Shown: positions 28,001-36,899, counted from the first letter of the stretch. The stretch is DNA of 64,000 bases from Prochlorococcus sp. AG-402-G22 (GCA_003217035.1 QCHV01000003.1:1-64000), one strand, 5' to 3'. Program-made: numbers and translations. Notes: generated by a model not told the origin, from the letters alone.

Positions 28001-29077
28001 TTAATAATTAACCCTTGAAGGTTTCTTTTCTATAATATCATTTATAATAATTTCCTCAACAAGTATTTTTATTATGACTGCAAGTGGCAGGGATAGCAGT
28101 AATCCTATTGGGCCAAAAATTATTGTGAAAATAAATTGAGCTGTAAGAGTTAAGCCTGGAAGCAATTTAACTTGATGTTGCATTACTGATGGAGTGATTA
28201 CATAGCTTTCCAGATTTTGAATAATTACATATATACCAAGAACTGCTATTGACTTCCAGGGAGTGTCTAGCAGCGCAACTGACATAGGGAAAATAGTGCT
28301 TACTGTAGGACCAATGTTCGGGATAATATTAAGTATTCCAGCCAATAAAGCATTTGCTACAACCAGCTTGATTCCAAGAATATAAAGGCAAACCCCTGCA
28401 ATTATTGCTACAAATGATGAGCTAATTATAACTCCTAGCATCCAGTTACTTAAAGAGTCCCCACATTTTTCAAGGATTAATCTTCCTCTTCGTTTATAAA
28501 AAGAAGGAATTAATGATATGACTACCTCCTTGTAGGCTTCTGGTTGAATGGCAATCATCATACTGATTGATAAAACAAATATTAATTGAACTATCCCAAC
28601 TCCAAGATTTCCAGCAAGGTTCAAAAGCTTCTTTAAACTATCAGTTATTCCATTTGCCAATGTAACTCCATCAGGCAATGCATTGAAATCATCAAAAAAT
28701 GAGTTTTCATTTATAATGCTTCCAGCATTTTCTCCATATATAAATACTGAAAGTTTATTGGCATTTTGCATACTTATATCCCACAAGGCCTTTGCCGCTG
28801 AAGGTAGCTGGATTATTAATTGCTGAAACTCTTGAGTAAATTGAGGTATTACTATGACCATAGAGATTGAGAATATTAGTATTAAGCTTGTTACCGCTAA
28901 AAGGAAAGAAACTATTCTAGGAGCTTTTAATATTGATTGAATCTTGCCTGTAAATGTACATAAAGCCATTGAAAGAATCACTCCAGCAAAGATAATTATT
29001 AGTACTGATCTCAGGCTCCAAACAAGGGCCAATACAGTTATCAATGCAGAAAGTGTTAGCCAGTTAGAGAATTTCAA
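28001..29077 (-). CDS. AI-2E/PerM-family (UPF0118) membrane transporter
   Basis: 358 aa with about eight helices. It shows the family layout: three N-terminal helices, an extracytoplasmic stretch (about residues 70-150), then GVCLYILGIKLVVANALLAG with GILNIIPNIGPTVSTIFP, the most conserved segment, and the C-terminal IIFGPIGLLLSLPLAVII. Members export small molecules or protons; the substrate here is unknown. psb28 ends one base upstream on the same strand, so the two are probably co-transcribed. Confidence 0.9.
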   Translation of the reverse strand: MKFSNWLTLSALITVLALVWSLRSVLIIIFAGVILSMALCTFTGKIQSILKAPRIVSFLLAVTSLILIFSISMVIVIPQFTQEFQQLIIQLPSAAKALWDISMQNANKLSVFIYGENAGSIINENSFFDDFNALPDGVTLANGITDSLKKLLNLAGNLGVGIVQLIFVLSISMMIAIQPEAYKEVVISLIPSFYKRRGRLILEKCGDSLSNWMLGVIISSSFVAIIAGVCLYILGIKLVVANALLAGILNIIPNIGPTVSTIFPMSVALLDTPWKSIAVLGIYVIIQNLESYVITPSVMQHQVKLLPGLTLTAQFIFTIIFGPIGLLLSLPLAVIIKILVEEIIINDIIEKKPSRVNY

Positions 29078-29078
29078 T

Positions 29079-29432
29079 TTATTTTTGGGTATAACCTAAA
29101 CCATTCTTTTTTGCGTACCTTTGAGCGAAGCGCATAAATCTTTCAAAGTCACTCTCTGACTTCCATGTATACGTGGCCTCTATAGCGCTTGGCTCTCCAT
29201 TCAGGAAACGAGCTTTTATTTCCTTTGTTTGCAGTGCGCCTTCCTCATCAATCATTGTCATCCCACTTATATCTCCTGCAGTTTCTTTGGCTAAAGCCTC
29301 AGGCTTCTCAAAAATAAATATAGCTTGCCCTGTTTTGCCATCTTTGCTTCTTGTGAGCCGTATTTCTGGAATTACGCTCTCTTCTAACCCTTCATAGAAT
29401 TGGATCGCAGGTTTTATTTTGAATTTGTCCAT
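29079..29432 (-). CDS. psb28: Photosystem II assembly protein Psb28
   Basis: Psb28 binds the cytoplasmic face of PSII assembly intermediates near CP47 and protects them during biogenesis. The 117-aa sequence contains [42 protein letters not shown] and [17 protein letters not shown], the recognised Psb28 pattern. Length is typical. A palindrome lies just upstream of the ATG. Confidence 0.96.
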   Translation of the reverse strand: MDKFKIKPAIQFYEGLEESVIPEIRLTRSKDGKTGQAIFIFEKPEALAKETAGDISGMTMIDEEGALQTKEIKARFLNGEPSAIEATYTWKSESDFERFMRFAQRYAKKNGLGYTQK

Positions 29433-29443
29433 AGACTTCTATG

Positions 29444-29458
29444 AGATAAATTTTATCT
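29444..29458 (-). promoter_or_regulatory. 15-bp palindrome upstream of psb28
   Basis: AGATAAA-T-TTTATCT is a perfect 7-bp-arm dyad lying 12 nt before the psb28 ATG. On the minus strand it is preceded by a run of eight or more T's and ATTAAG. It may be an operator or a 5'-leader hairpin. Confidence 0.35.
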
Positions 29459-29493
29459 TAATAAAAAAAAGATTCATATGTGAAAAGTTGCTA

Positions 29494-30537
29494 TTAATCA
29501 ACATAGCCTTGCTTTATAAGCTTTTTTGCTGCTAATTGATAACTCAATCCGCTTATGTCTATTGTTTGTATTTTATTTGTTTGATTTAAATCATATTCGT
29601 AGCACTTATCATAATAATCAAGCATTGCTATACAGGCTTCAGCCCATTCTTCCTTTTGAATCGCTTTTACTGCTTTTTCAGTACGTTGAGGCCCTAAACG
29701 TTTCTTGATCCTAAGAGCAGCTAGCTCAAGTTCTTCTTTAGGTAGATTGCTGTATTCATTTATAAGAGCTTGAATTCGCTCTTCTTTTTCTCTAGTTATT
29801 TCAATTATTCTACTCCTTTTCATTTGTTTATATAAGGCATTTGGAATTCTACATTTACCTAGATTTGCACTTTCTGCTTCTAATAAGATTGCCTTATGAG
29901 AATTAAGCAAGCAACTTTGAAGCTCTTCGGCTAGAAGGTTCTCAAATTGTTCAGTACTTGGTTGTGGAGGGAGCCCTATCCCTCCAAAGCTGCTACCTCT
30001 ATGATTTGCCAAGGCTTCTAAATCAATAACTGAAAAACCCTGGTTTGCTAAAGATAAAAGTAGAGATGTTTTACCTGTTCCAGTCTTGCCACCTATTAAT
30101 TTTAAAGGCCATGGTTTTTCGAATTGGTTGAGGACCCATTTTCTATAAGTTTTATAGCCACCATTAAGAAGAATTGGATTCAGTTTTAAGAGGTTTGCAA
30201 ACCATCCCAAGCTTTTTGATCGCATACCACCTCTCCAGCAATAAATTTTTAAGCTTGAATTAGAAGAACACTTGCATATCTCTAACAATGTTTCTTTAAG
30301 AATTAATAGTTTGGGCTTAATTATCCTCAAGCCTAATGTTATCGCCTGTCCACGCCCTTTTTTGTTGTAAGCAGAACCTACTAAAGCCCTTTCCTCGTTT
30401 GTAAATAAAGGCATGTTAATTGCACCAGGCCAATGGCCTTGTATAAATTCCTTTGGACTTCGAATATCTATTAATGGACCTTCTTTTTTGCGGAAAGTCT
30501 CTAGAGAATATGAAGGTGGAGGACCAATTCCTGACAT
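29494..30537 (-). CDS. mnmH: tRNA 2-selenouridine synthase MnmH (SelU)
   Basis: MnmH replaces sulfur by selenium (via a geranylated intermediate) at the wobble 2-thiouridine of tRNAs. An N-terminal rhodanese domain has LIDIRSPKEFIQGHWPGAIN and the active-site Cys100 in IYCWRGGMRS. A P-loop domain follows (LIGGKTGTGKTSLL, about residues 147-160). I chose ATG at 30537 (MSGIGPPPSY), 347 aa, because the frame upstream to 30573 would run to within a few bases of the divergent gun4 start. Selenation needs SelD, which is not in this window. Confidence 0.92.
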   Translation of the reverse strand: MSGIGPPPSYSLETFRKKEGPLIDIRSPKEFIQGHWPGAINMPLFTNEERALVGSAYNKKGRGQAITLGLRIIKPKLLILKETLLEICKCSSNSSLKIYCWRGGMRSKSLGWFANLLKLNPILLNGGYKTYRKWVLNQFEKPWPLKLIGGKTGTGKTSLLLSLANQGFSVIDLEALANHRGSSFGGIGLPPQPSTEQFENLLAEELQSCLLNSHKAILLEAESANLGKCRIPNALYKQMKRSRIIEITREKEERIQALINEYSNLPKEELELAALRIKKRLGPQRTEKAVKAIQKEEWAEACIAMLDYYDKCYEYDLNQTNKIQTIDISGLSYQLAAKKLIKQGYVD

Positions 30538-30576
30538 AGTGGAGTAAAGCAGACTAAAAGACAGAGGTTGCAAGTT

Positions 30577-31305
30577 ATGCCTTCAGACACATCTGATTCA
30601 ACCAATATCCCTATTCAAGAACTTCTTGAGAAATTCTCAACTAGTTCTTTACGCCAAAGACGCCGTTTAATTTCATCAATAGAAGAAAGATCTAATGAAT
30701 TGGTTGAGTTGGGGGAGGGTTTATTGAAAGATTTCGATCCTGAAAGTGATGATTGGTCTGCAGGGTGGATTTTGCAAGTTTGTCAAAGAAAGCATTCTGA
30801 AATGATAACTAAGGTTATTGGATCAAACTTATATGGATGGTTTAAAGTTTCATCGGATAGAGCGATTGATTACTCTTCTTTGCAACAAGCGCTTCTTGAA
30901 GAGCGTTTTGAAGAGGCTGACAGGATAACAAGTGCATCATTGAGAGAATTGGCAGGACCAAGTGCTATAAAGCGTGGATATGTATATTTCAGCGAGGTCA
31001 AATCTATTCCTGAAGTTGATTTATTAACAATAGACAGATTATGGGTTGCCTATTCTCAGGGGAGATTTGGTTTTTCTATACAAGCAAGAATTCTTGATTC
31101 GCTAAATGGCCGCTATGACAAGCTTTGGCCAAGAATTGGTTGGAAAGAAGATGGCGTCTGGACTAGATACCCTAAAGCCTTTACATGGTCAATTTCTGCA
31201 CCAGAAGGACATATGCCATTAATCAATCAATTAAGAGGTGTTCGTTTAATGGATGAATTGATTAATCATTCTGGGTTGAGAGAACGTTGCCCAGCTAAGA
31301 ACTAA
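30577..31305 (+). CDS. gun4: Gun4, Mg-chelatase regulator
   Basis: Gun4 binds protoporphyrin IX and its Mg form and stimulates magnesium chelatase at the start of chlorophyll synthesis. An N-terminal helical domain (residues 1-85) is followed by the Gun4 core: SSLQQALLEERFEEADRITS, RGYVYFSEVKSIPEVDLLTI, DRLWVAYSQGRFGFSIQARI and WSISAPEGHMP. Length 242 aa from ATG at 30577. It is divergent from mnmH with only about 40 nt between starts. Confidence 0.95.
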   Translation: MPSDTSDSTNIPIQELLEKFSTSSLRQRRRLISSIEERSNELVELGEGLLKDFDPESDDWSAGWILQVCQRKHSEMITKVIGSNLYGWFKVSSDRAIDYSSLQQALLEERFEEADRITSASLRELAGPSAIKRGYVYFSEVKSIPEVDLLTIDRLWVAYSQGRFGFSIQARILDSLNGRYDKLWPRIGWKEDGVWTRYPKAFTWSISAPEGHMPLINQLRGVRLMDELINHSGLRERCPAKN

Positions 31306-31407
31306 CAAAATGAAAGTTAAATTTATTTTTCCAATAATCACTCAGAGCTTTGACTTTGCATTTTGCTCCTTTGCCCGATCTTTTTATTTAAGGAATCCAT
31401 AAGAGCA

Positions 31408-31815
31408 TTGACTTCTTCTTTTGAAAGATCATCTAAATGGGAGGAGTTTAGGCTCCTATCTACACTCAAGTTGGCTCCAATAGTTGAACTTTTGTTGGAA
31501 CCTGTCGATTGCAAGCTTGCTATAGAAAGAATTGAGTTGGGATTACATGAGGCTTTGGTAAATGCAGTTTTACATGGAAATTCAAGTGATCCAAGTAAAT
31601 TCATAAGAGTTAGGCGAATAATCACCCCTAATTGGTTTGTATGGCAAATTCAGGATCAGGGGAATGGTATACCTATTTCTTCAAGGGTAAAAACCCTTCC
31701 TTCCCAGTTGGATGCAGAGAGTGGAAGAGGCCTTTTTCTAATCCATCAATGTTTTGATGATGTTCGGTGGAGTTCTACTGGTAATAGAATGCAACTTGCT
31801 TATAAGCGATCTTGA
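31408..31815 (+). CDS. RsbW-like serine kinase / anti-sigma factor (HATPase)
   Basis: The protein is a GHKL ATPase domain of the RsbW/SpoIIAB type: N-box IELGLHEALVNAVLHGN, G1 box IQDQGNGIP, G2 box ESGRGLFLIHQCFDDV. Such proteins bind an anti-sigma antagonist or a sigma factor. The STAS protein at 5953 is a candidate partner. The start is uncertain. No ATG precedes the domain; TTG at 31408 gives 135 aa, with AAGGA at 31390-31394 upstream, and a longer TTG start at 31363 is possible. It is co-oriented with gun4 but about 100 nt away. Confidence 0.82.
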   Translation: MTSSFERSSKWEEFRLLSTLKLAPIVELLLEPVDCKLAIERIELGLHEALVNAVLHGNSSDPSKFIRVRRIITPNWFVWQIQDQGNGIPISSRVKTLPSQLDAESGRGLFLIHQCFDDVRWSSTGNRMQLAYKRS

Positions 31816-31816
31816 G

Positions 31817-32074
31817 TTACTTCTTTGATGGGCAGCCAGGGTCTTTTATTTCGTTGTTAAGCCAAAGTAATGCTTGATTAATAATTAGTTGAACATCAGT
31901 GGTTTTACCTTTGTTAACTAATTGAGAAAGTGCACTAATTAAGAGTTCAGCTGCTCTTTTGTCGGAATTATTTTTTAACTTATGCCAATCTCTATCATCT
32001 ATAGTGAGTATTGAATGAAGTTCCTTTACTAGAGTTTTGGTTCTTAAAGACCAATCGGATGTTTCTTCTTTCAT
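31817..32074 (-). CDS. Small conserved-looking protein, 85 aa, unknown function
   Basis: A soluble, mainly helical protein with IDDRDWHKLKNNSDKRAAEL, LISALSQLVNKGKTTDV and INQALLWLNNEIKDPGCPSKK. I recall similar small proteins in other marine picocyanobacteria, but no function. It lies 4 nt downstream of the DUF1350-like gene on the same strand, so the pair forms an operon, and converges with the RsbW-like gene. Confidence 0.72.
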   Translation of the reverse strand: MKEETSDWSLRTKTLVKELHSILTIDDRDWHKLKNNSDKRAAELLISALSQLVNKGKTTDVQLIINQALLWLNNEIKDPGCPSKK

Positions 32075-32078
32075 GGAA

Positions 32079-32807
32079 TCAATTTGTTAAATAATTGTAA
32101 ATTGTATCTATAAGTATATGAATCTTCTCTTCATTATTAGATGACTCTGTAAGTGAATCTAATAACCTTTTTTTAAACCCTGTATTAGCAGGGGTTAAAT
32201 GGTTCCCTTCAAGCTCTAAGCTTATAGTCTCGTCTTTGCTTCTATGTTTTAGAGAGTTAAGTAACAATGCTGTTTGATCTAAATTGTCATTATTGAATTT
32301 AATCAGTAAATTTCTAGGTTGGATATATTTTTTCGAAATAAGAGATATTGTTTCTTTAGGACTAGGACTAAATTCTGTTCTTATATTTAATTTCTTGGTT
32401 ACTTTGTTAAGCATTGGAATTGATTGATTGGCGTTGAAATTATTGAAGCTTAACCCAATAAATGCTTGACTGTTTCTTCCTAAATCTGGAGCAAGAAGAT
32501 GTAATTTACATCCTAGGCTGTGGCCAATCCTTAATGGAGCAGGTAATTTGCCAACTCTACCTTCAAGTTTTTGCTTGCATATTCTAAAGTCAAGCCAAGC
32601 TTTGTTCGCTTGAGATTGATGGTCTAAACCAGGAATATATCTCCATGTATGCACGGCAATCTGTTTCTTTATCAAACCTTCTAAAAGAACCTTATAGCTA
32701 ATATGAGGAGTTGTAGAAAGGTAGCTCCCTCCGATCATTTCAATTATTCCTATAGGCCTTGAAGGCCAACTACACCAAGTCTGCTTTATTAGCCTCCATT
32801 TATGCAT
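32079..32807 (-). CDS. DUF1350-like alpha/beta hydrolase
   Basis: 242 aa with an alpha/beta-hydrolase nucleophile elbow RIGHSLGCKLHLLAPDL (Ser in GHSLG) and a family-typical start IGIIEMIGGSYLSTTPHISYKVLLEGL followed by VHTWRYIPGLDHQSQANKAW. This matches the cyanobacterial/plastid DUF1350 family as I recall it. A candidate catalytic His is in LEGNHLTPAN. Substrate unknown; probably an esterase or lipase-like enzyme. Confidence 0.78.
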   Translation of the reverse strand: MHKWRLIKQTWCSWPSRPIGIIEMIGGSYLSTTPHISYKVLLEGLIKKQIAVHTWRYIPGLDHQSQANKAWLDFRICKQKLEGRVGKLPAPLRIGHSLGCKLHLLAPDLGRNSQAFIGLSFNNFNANQSIPMLNKVTKKLNIRTEFSPSPKETISLISKKYIQPRNLLIKFNNDNLDQTALLLNSLKHRSKDETISLELEGNHLTPANTGFKKRLLDSLTESSNNEEKIHILIDTIYNYLTN

Positions 32808-32959
32808 ATTTTAATGATTGGCTTTGGGGGAAACTACAGTTTCTTTAGCCTTTGATGTTTGGAAACTAATATAAAAGTATTTTATAAAAGTTGGACTTCT
32901 TTGAAAAGACAGCTTTTCTTATTAGATAGAAGTAATTTCTCTTTTTTAAAGTTTTTGGG

Positions 32960-33700
32960 ATGCAAAAGGAATTTAACTTTGTTCAGGATTCGAATGAAAA
33001 TGATTTGGCATTTGTGCCAGAGCATTTGCTTATTCTGGATACAGAAACTACAGGGCTTGACCCTCAAAACGATAGGTGCTTAGAAGTTGGGGCTATACTT
33101 TTCAATGTTAAAAGTAGGTCTGTCCTAGCTCAAAACTCTTTTTTGTTGCCAGTTAATGAGAATGCAGCAGAGAAAATAAACAAGATCCCTGCTGAAATAA
33201 CTCAGTTAATGCAGCCTTTTCATGAAGGAATTAAATACTTTGAGGCTTTAGTTAATTCTTCAGATGTGGTCGTAGCTCATAATGCAGCTTTTGATAAGCA
33301 ATGGTTTGGTCAAGAACCTCTTCAGGCAATTCAAAAGCAATGGATTTGTTCAATGGAAGATATTCCATGGCCCAGTCAGCTTCAATTAAAAAGCAGACCG
33401 TCTGTTAGAGATCTAGCACTCGCTTACGAGGTACCTGTGTGGAATGCTCATAGGGCCTTAACCGACTGTATTTATTTAGCTGAAGTCTTCAAGCGTTGCT
33501 CTGAGTTGGAAACACTCTTGATAAGAGGTTTAGAGCCAAGAATATTAATGAGAGCAAATGTTTCATATGAAGACAGGCATTTGGCTAAAAATGCTGGATT
33601 TCGATGGAATGAGCCTGTTCAAGGGGCTTGGACTCGCCGTTTAAGTCAAAGTGAGGTCGCTGAGCTTGACTTCCCAGTTTCTCCAATTGACTTTGAATAG
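32960..33700 (+). CDS. DEDDh 3'-5' exonuclease, DNA polymerase III epsilon-like
   Basis: Exonuclease motifs in order: Exo I LLILDTETTGLDPQNDRCLEVG, Exo II VVAHNAAFDKQWF, and Exo III NAHRALTDCIYLAEVF with the catalytic His and Asp. The C-terminal 60 residues (NVSYEDRHLAKNAGFRWNE and beyond) form an extra small domain that often follows such nucleases. Length 246 aa. It could be the proofreading subunit or a separate repair nuclease. ATG at 32960 leads quickly into the domain. Confidence 0.88.
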   Translation: MQKEFNFVQDSNENDLAFVPEHLLILDTETTGLDPQNDRCLEVGAILFNVKSRSVLAQNSFLLPVNENAAEKINKIPAEITQLMQPFHEGIKYFEALVNSSDVVVAHNAAFDKQWFGQEPLQAIQKQWICSMEDIPWPSQLQLKSRPSVRDLALAYEVPVWNAHRALTDCIYLAEVFKRCSELETLLIRGLEPRILMRANVSYEDRHLAKNAGFRWNEPVQGAWTRRLSQSEVAELDFPVSPIDFE

Positions 33701-33794
33701 ATAAAAGTCTTTTTTGTTGATTAATGTGTTGTAGAAATCTTTAGTGATCTGACGATTTACTGCTTATTTAGCTTTCGCTTGCCAAGCTATTGAT

Positions 33795-34064
33795 ATGGAT
33801 GGGATTAATTTCAAAAAACATCTAGCTAAAGCAATGCCTCCCGAACGCCAAAAGGTTAAAAGTCGATTACGGCATTGGCAGCAAGCGAGGAGTTGGGCAC
33901 GCTTGATAAAGGAGGCCGAACACCTTTGGCATGTTGATTCAAGGGAGTTGAAGAGATTAGGGGCTTTAGAACTAACTCAATTGCTTGATGAGGTGCCTCT
34001 CTATTCCAGAAGGCGCGTAAACCTTTGGCTGATCAAATATTCCGTAGCGACCCGATTTGAATAA
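33795..34064 (+). CDS. Small basic protein, 89 aa, unknown function
   Basis: A very basic helical protein (many Arg and Lys), with PPERQKVKSRLRHWQQARSW, LWHVDSRELKRLGALELTQL and PLYSRRRVNLWLIKYSV. The charge suggests nucleic acid binding, but no known domain is visible. It follows the exonuclease by about 95 nt on the same strand. Confidence 0.65.
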   Translation: MDGINFKKHLAKAMPPERQKVKSRLRHWQQARSWARLIKEAEHLWHVDSRELKRLGALELTQLLDEVPLYSRRRVNLWLIKYSVATRFE

Positions 34065-34438
34065 TAAGCCAGGTTTTTATTTTAGTGCACTAGTAATTAA
34101 CGGATCATTTCACCATGCAATGAAAAGTTCCAGTCTTAAATTATGGAATAAATAGAAATAAAATACAACAATAATTCCGTTGAATGGTTATATAGATGAG
34201 TTCTAATTTTTGCTGAACTATTTTGATTTCTATTTATTTACTTGGTAAGTTGCCATGAGATTTAGGCTGGAAAGCGTAAATCTATAATTCTTAAAGTCAC
34301 ATGGGTTCCAATGTCTTAACTATAAAAGCTTGAATATTCTTACCGATATCTTTATGTAGTAATAATTATGTTGTTTTTAATGGAGATAGGAATTATAGAT
34401 ATACAGATAAGCCTAATAACTCGTAGTAATTTTTTGCT
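34065..34438. other. 374-nt non-coding gap upstream of hisS
   Basis: AT-rich, with stops in all frames on both strands. The longest start-to-stop frame I see is 24 codons (34368-34442), ending in an overlap with the hisS TTG and without a ribosome-binding site. No tRNA cloverleaf and no strong hairpin. It probably holds the hisS promoter and the 3' end of the previous transcript. Confidence 0.6.
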
Positions 34439-35713
34439 TTGACTGATTTCAGAACTTTAAGAGGTATGGCTGATCTTTTGCCAATCCATACAGACCGCTG
34501 GCAATTTGTAGAAGATTTAGTCCGCATCCATTTTAAAAAAGCAGGTTTACAAGAAATCCGAACTCCCCTCATTGAGGCCACAGAGCTCTTCTCTAGAGGG
34601 ATAGGTGAGGCAACTGATGTGGTTAGTAAGGAAATGTACTCATTTGTTGATCGTGGAGATAGGTCTTGTACTCTTCGCCCTGAGGGAACTGCTTCTGTAG
34701 TGCGAGCTGTCTTACAACACGGTTTACTAAACCAAGGTCCTCAAAGGCTTTGGTATGGAGGCCCAATGTTTAGATATGAGAGACCTCAAGCTGGTAGGCA
34801 AAGGCAATTTCATCAAATAGGGGTCGAGTTTTTTGGACTATCCTCAGTCAGATCAGATGCTGAATTAATATCCATTGCATGGGACTTCTTACAAGATTTA
34901 GGACTAAGTGGTTTGAAATTAGAGTTGAATAGCTTGGGAACTTTTGAAGATCGCAAAAAATACCATAGTCGTATTGTTTCATGGTTAGAAGATCATTATA
35001 AAATGCTAGATAAGGACTCTCAAGAAAGACTCTACAAGAACCCTTTACGGGTACTTGACACAAAGAATCCCACAACACAAAAACTATTAGAAGAAGCTCC
35101 AATGCTTAAGGAGAGCTTGAGCATGGATAGCCTTCAACGCTTTGCAGACTTGCAGTTCGCGCTGAAAAAATTAGAGATTCCTTTTGAAATAAATAATAAA
35201 CTTGTGCGAGGTCTCGATTATTATTGCCATACGGCATTTGAGATTACGAGCACCAACTTAGGATCTCAATCTACTGTTTGTGGTGGCGGAAGATATGATC
35301 AGTTGGTAGAAGAATTAGGAGGACCAGGTACACCTTCTATTGGATGGGCTATAGGGATGGAAAGATTAATGATGCTTTTAGATGAGAACATAGATATACA
35401 AAATGTTCCTAATGCATATTTTGTTAATCGAGGAGAAGATGCTTGCATTCAAGCACTCGTGATAGCAAGAAAATTAAGAACTTTAGGTTTAACGGTCGAA
35501 TTAGATAATTCACAAGCGGCCTTTCAGAAACAATTCAAAAGGGCAAATCGATCAAAAGCAAAATGGGTTCTTATACTTGGTGAAAATGAAATACTTAAAG
35601 GAGAAGTCTTAGTGAAGTGTTTAACATCTACAAACAAACAATTTGAAAACCTTGAAACTTCTTTCGATATTTCTGATATTGATGGTTTAGTTAAGCTCCT
35701 AAAATCATTTTAA
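34439..35713 (+). CDS. hisS: Histidyl-tRNA synthetase
   Basis: Class II synthetase charging tRNA(His). It has [12 protein letters not shown] at the N-terminus, motif 2 [14 protein letters not shown] with [20 protein letters not shown], the His-binding [15 protein letters not shown], and motif 3 [16 protein letters not shown], then an anticodon-binding domain. Length 424 aa is normal. The start is TTG at 34439, fixed by the conserved N-terminus. Confidence 0.96.
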   Translation: MTDFRTLRGMADLLPIHTDRWQFVEDLVRIHFKKAGLQEIRTPLIEATELFSRGIGEATDVVSKEMYSFVDRGDRSCTLRPEGTASVVRAVLQHGLLNQGPQRLWYGGPMFRYERPQAGRQRQFHQIGVEFFGLSSVRSDAELISIAWDFLQDLGLSGLKLELNSLGTFEDRKKYHSRIVSWLEDHYKMLDKDSQERLYKNPLRVLDTKNPTTQKLLEEAPMLKESLSMDSLQRFADLQFALKKLEIPFEINNKLVRGLDYYCHTAFEITSTNLGSQSTVCGGGRYDQLVEELGGPGTPSIGWAIGMERLMMLLDENIDIQNVPNAYFVNRGEDACIQALVIARKLRTLGLTVELDNSQAAFQKQFKRANRSKAKWVLILGENEILKGEVLVKCLTSTNKQFENLETSFDISDIDGLVKLLKSF

Positions 35714-35745
35714 TGAAAAGAAGCAATATTTTTATTGTATAAAGT

Positions 35746-35991
35746 ATGCATCTAATTTTCCCTCTTATTTTTATAATACTTGGCCTTGGGTATTATTTGA
35801 AGAACTTTCTTAAAGCAAAATCCAATAGATTCTATAAAAATAGATTCAACATTAATAATTGGATGTTAATGAACAAGGATCAAAGGAAACTAATTGATCA
35901 TAATGATCAATTAGAGTCTATGCTAAGAAAAAAGAATTTACTCAAGAAGATCAGAAGAGAGTACCTTGAACATACAAGAAAAAACATTTAA
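35746..35991 (+). CDS. Small membrane-anchored basic protein, 81 aa
   Basis: One N-terminal membrane helix (LIFPLIFIILGLGYYL), then a strongly basic, coiled-coil-prone cytoplasmic part (NKDQRKLIDHNDQLESMLRK, KNLLKKIRREYLEHTRKNI). Unknown family. It is 33 nt after hisS and 4 nt before the next gene, so probably in one transcript. Confidence 0.65.
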   Translation: MHLIFPLIFIILGLGYYLKNFLKAKSNRFYKNRFNINNWMLMNKDQRKLIDHNDQLESMLRKKNLLKKIRREYLEHTRKNI

Positions 35992-35995
35992 ACAA

Positions 35996-36340
35996 ATGAA
36001 TTGGCCTCCAAAACTCAGCTGGACTAGTAAGTTCTATTTGAAAGGATTTTGTCATTATGTTGCAATAAATTATGGGATTTATAATAATCTTTATTGGGTT
36101 AATCTTGTCTCTGTACTTGATTCAAGGATAAGATTCATAGTTGATTTTGAAGATTTAAAAGAATCCACTCATTGGGCTTGCGGATGGGTAGATCTCAAGC
36201 CAGAAGAATTTATTGGATTAAATCAAGATCAAAACTATATTCTTGCTCAATTAAGCGAAGGCAATCAAGCTTGTTTGCATTTATCTGAAGATTCTGGCTT
36301 GTTGATTCCCTATAAGAATATTGAATTAAGGCAATGGTAG
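35996..36340 (+). CDS. Hypothetical protein, 114 aa
   Basis: A soluble mixed protein rich in Trp and aromatic residues, MNWPPKLSWTSKFYLKGFCH, VNLVSVLDSRIRFIVDFEDL, STHWACGWVDLKPEEFIGLN. No family recognised. ATG at 35996 is used because the frame upstream to a TTG at 35966 overlaps the previous gene. It ends before a clear terminator at 36405. Confidence 0.65.
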   Translation: MNWPPKLSWTSKFYLKGFCHYVAINYGIYNNLYWVNLVSVLDSRIRFIVDFEDLKESTHWACGWVDLKPEEFIGLNQDQNYILAQLSEGNQACLHLSEDSGLLIPYKNIELRQW

Positions 36341-36404
36341 TAGAAAAGAGCAAACCTTCATTAAAACGTATTTTTACCTAATTCCCTGACAAGGTCTTTC
36401 TTTT

Positions 36405-36441
36405 AAAAAGAATCACGTTACTAATAAAGTGATTCTTTTTT
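36405..36441 (+). terminator. Perfect 12-bp-stem intrinsic terminator
   Basis: AAAAAGAATCAC (36405-36416) pairs perfectly with GTGATTCTTTTT (36429-36440), with a 12-nt loop and T's to 36441. It ends the hisS-to-36340 transcript. It can also work on the minus strand because of the A tract. The next gene begins only 6 nt further on. Confidence 0.85.
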
Positions 36442-36447
36442 GTCTAT

Positions 36448-36687
36448 ATGAAAGAAACTCAATGGATGGATGAAAAAGTTGCAAGTGAAAAGTTGGGTGT
36501 TAGCCCTGCGAAGCTGAAACTATGGAGAGAAGTTGGTTATTTGAAACCTGGCACTCATTGGAGAAGTGCTCCAAACGATGAAGCTTACCCTTGGAACCCC
36601 AATGTCATATACCATTTTAGGTGGTGTAAAGAGGTTATTGAGTATTGGCGTGACAAGGATGCTCCTATATCTTCAATAGCTGCTTAG
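36448..36687 (+). CDS. Small helix-turn-helix (excisionase/MerR-like) DNA-binding protein
   Basis: 79 aa with WMDEKVASEKLGVSPAKLKLW followed by REVGYLKPGTHWRS, the pattern of a winged-helix excisionase-type HTH (helix, turn, recognition helix, wing). The rest is Trp-rich (PWNPNVIYHFRWCKEVIEYW). Likely a small DNA-binding protein. Similar proteins exist in marine picocyanobacteria; targets are unknown. No mobile element lies nearby. Its ATG lies directly behind a terminator hairpin. Confidence 0.72.
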   Translation: MKETQWMDEKVASEKLGVSPAKLKLWREVGYLKPGTHWRSAPNDEAYPWNPNVIYHFRWCKEVIEYWRDKDAPISSIAA

Positions 36688-36722
36688 ATTATTAAATTTA
36701 CTTTTACAAAAGTATCTACCAA

Positions 36723-36899
36723 CTAATTAACAAGCTTTTCATTTCTACAATCATTTATGGATGATTGCAAAACTGGATAAAGATTTCTCATGCGACTATA
36801 CGCAGCTGAACTCCTGTAAGAATTTGCTTGCTTTCTGTAATAGTCCTCATTTGCCATTTGAAGGCTGGTTCTTTGAAGTGACTCCCCTACCATTTCCAT
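36723..36899 (-). CDS. Possible small protein, 58 aa
   Basis: Minus-strand frame ATG 36899 to TAG 36723. The protein reads MEMVGESLQRTSLQMANEDY, YRKQANSYRSSAAYSRMRNL, YPVLQSSINDCRNEKLVN: hydrophilic, with a balanced composition typical of real small proteins rather than AT-rich noise. No family recognised. It overlaps no other gene. A second start at 36893 is possible. Confidence 0.5.
   Translation of the reverse strand: MEMVGESLQRTSLQMANEDYYRKQANSYRSSAAYSRMRNLYPVLQSSINDCRNEKLVN

Noticed and set aside
31338-31625. 95-aa minus-strand frame
   Set aside because: Antisense to the RsbW-like gene, whose GHKL boxes are clear on the plus strand.
34368-34442. 24-codon frame overlapping the hisS TTG
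   Set aside because: No ribosome-binding site and AT-driven composition; probably chance.
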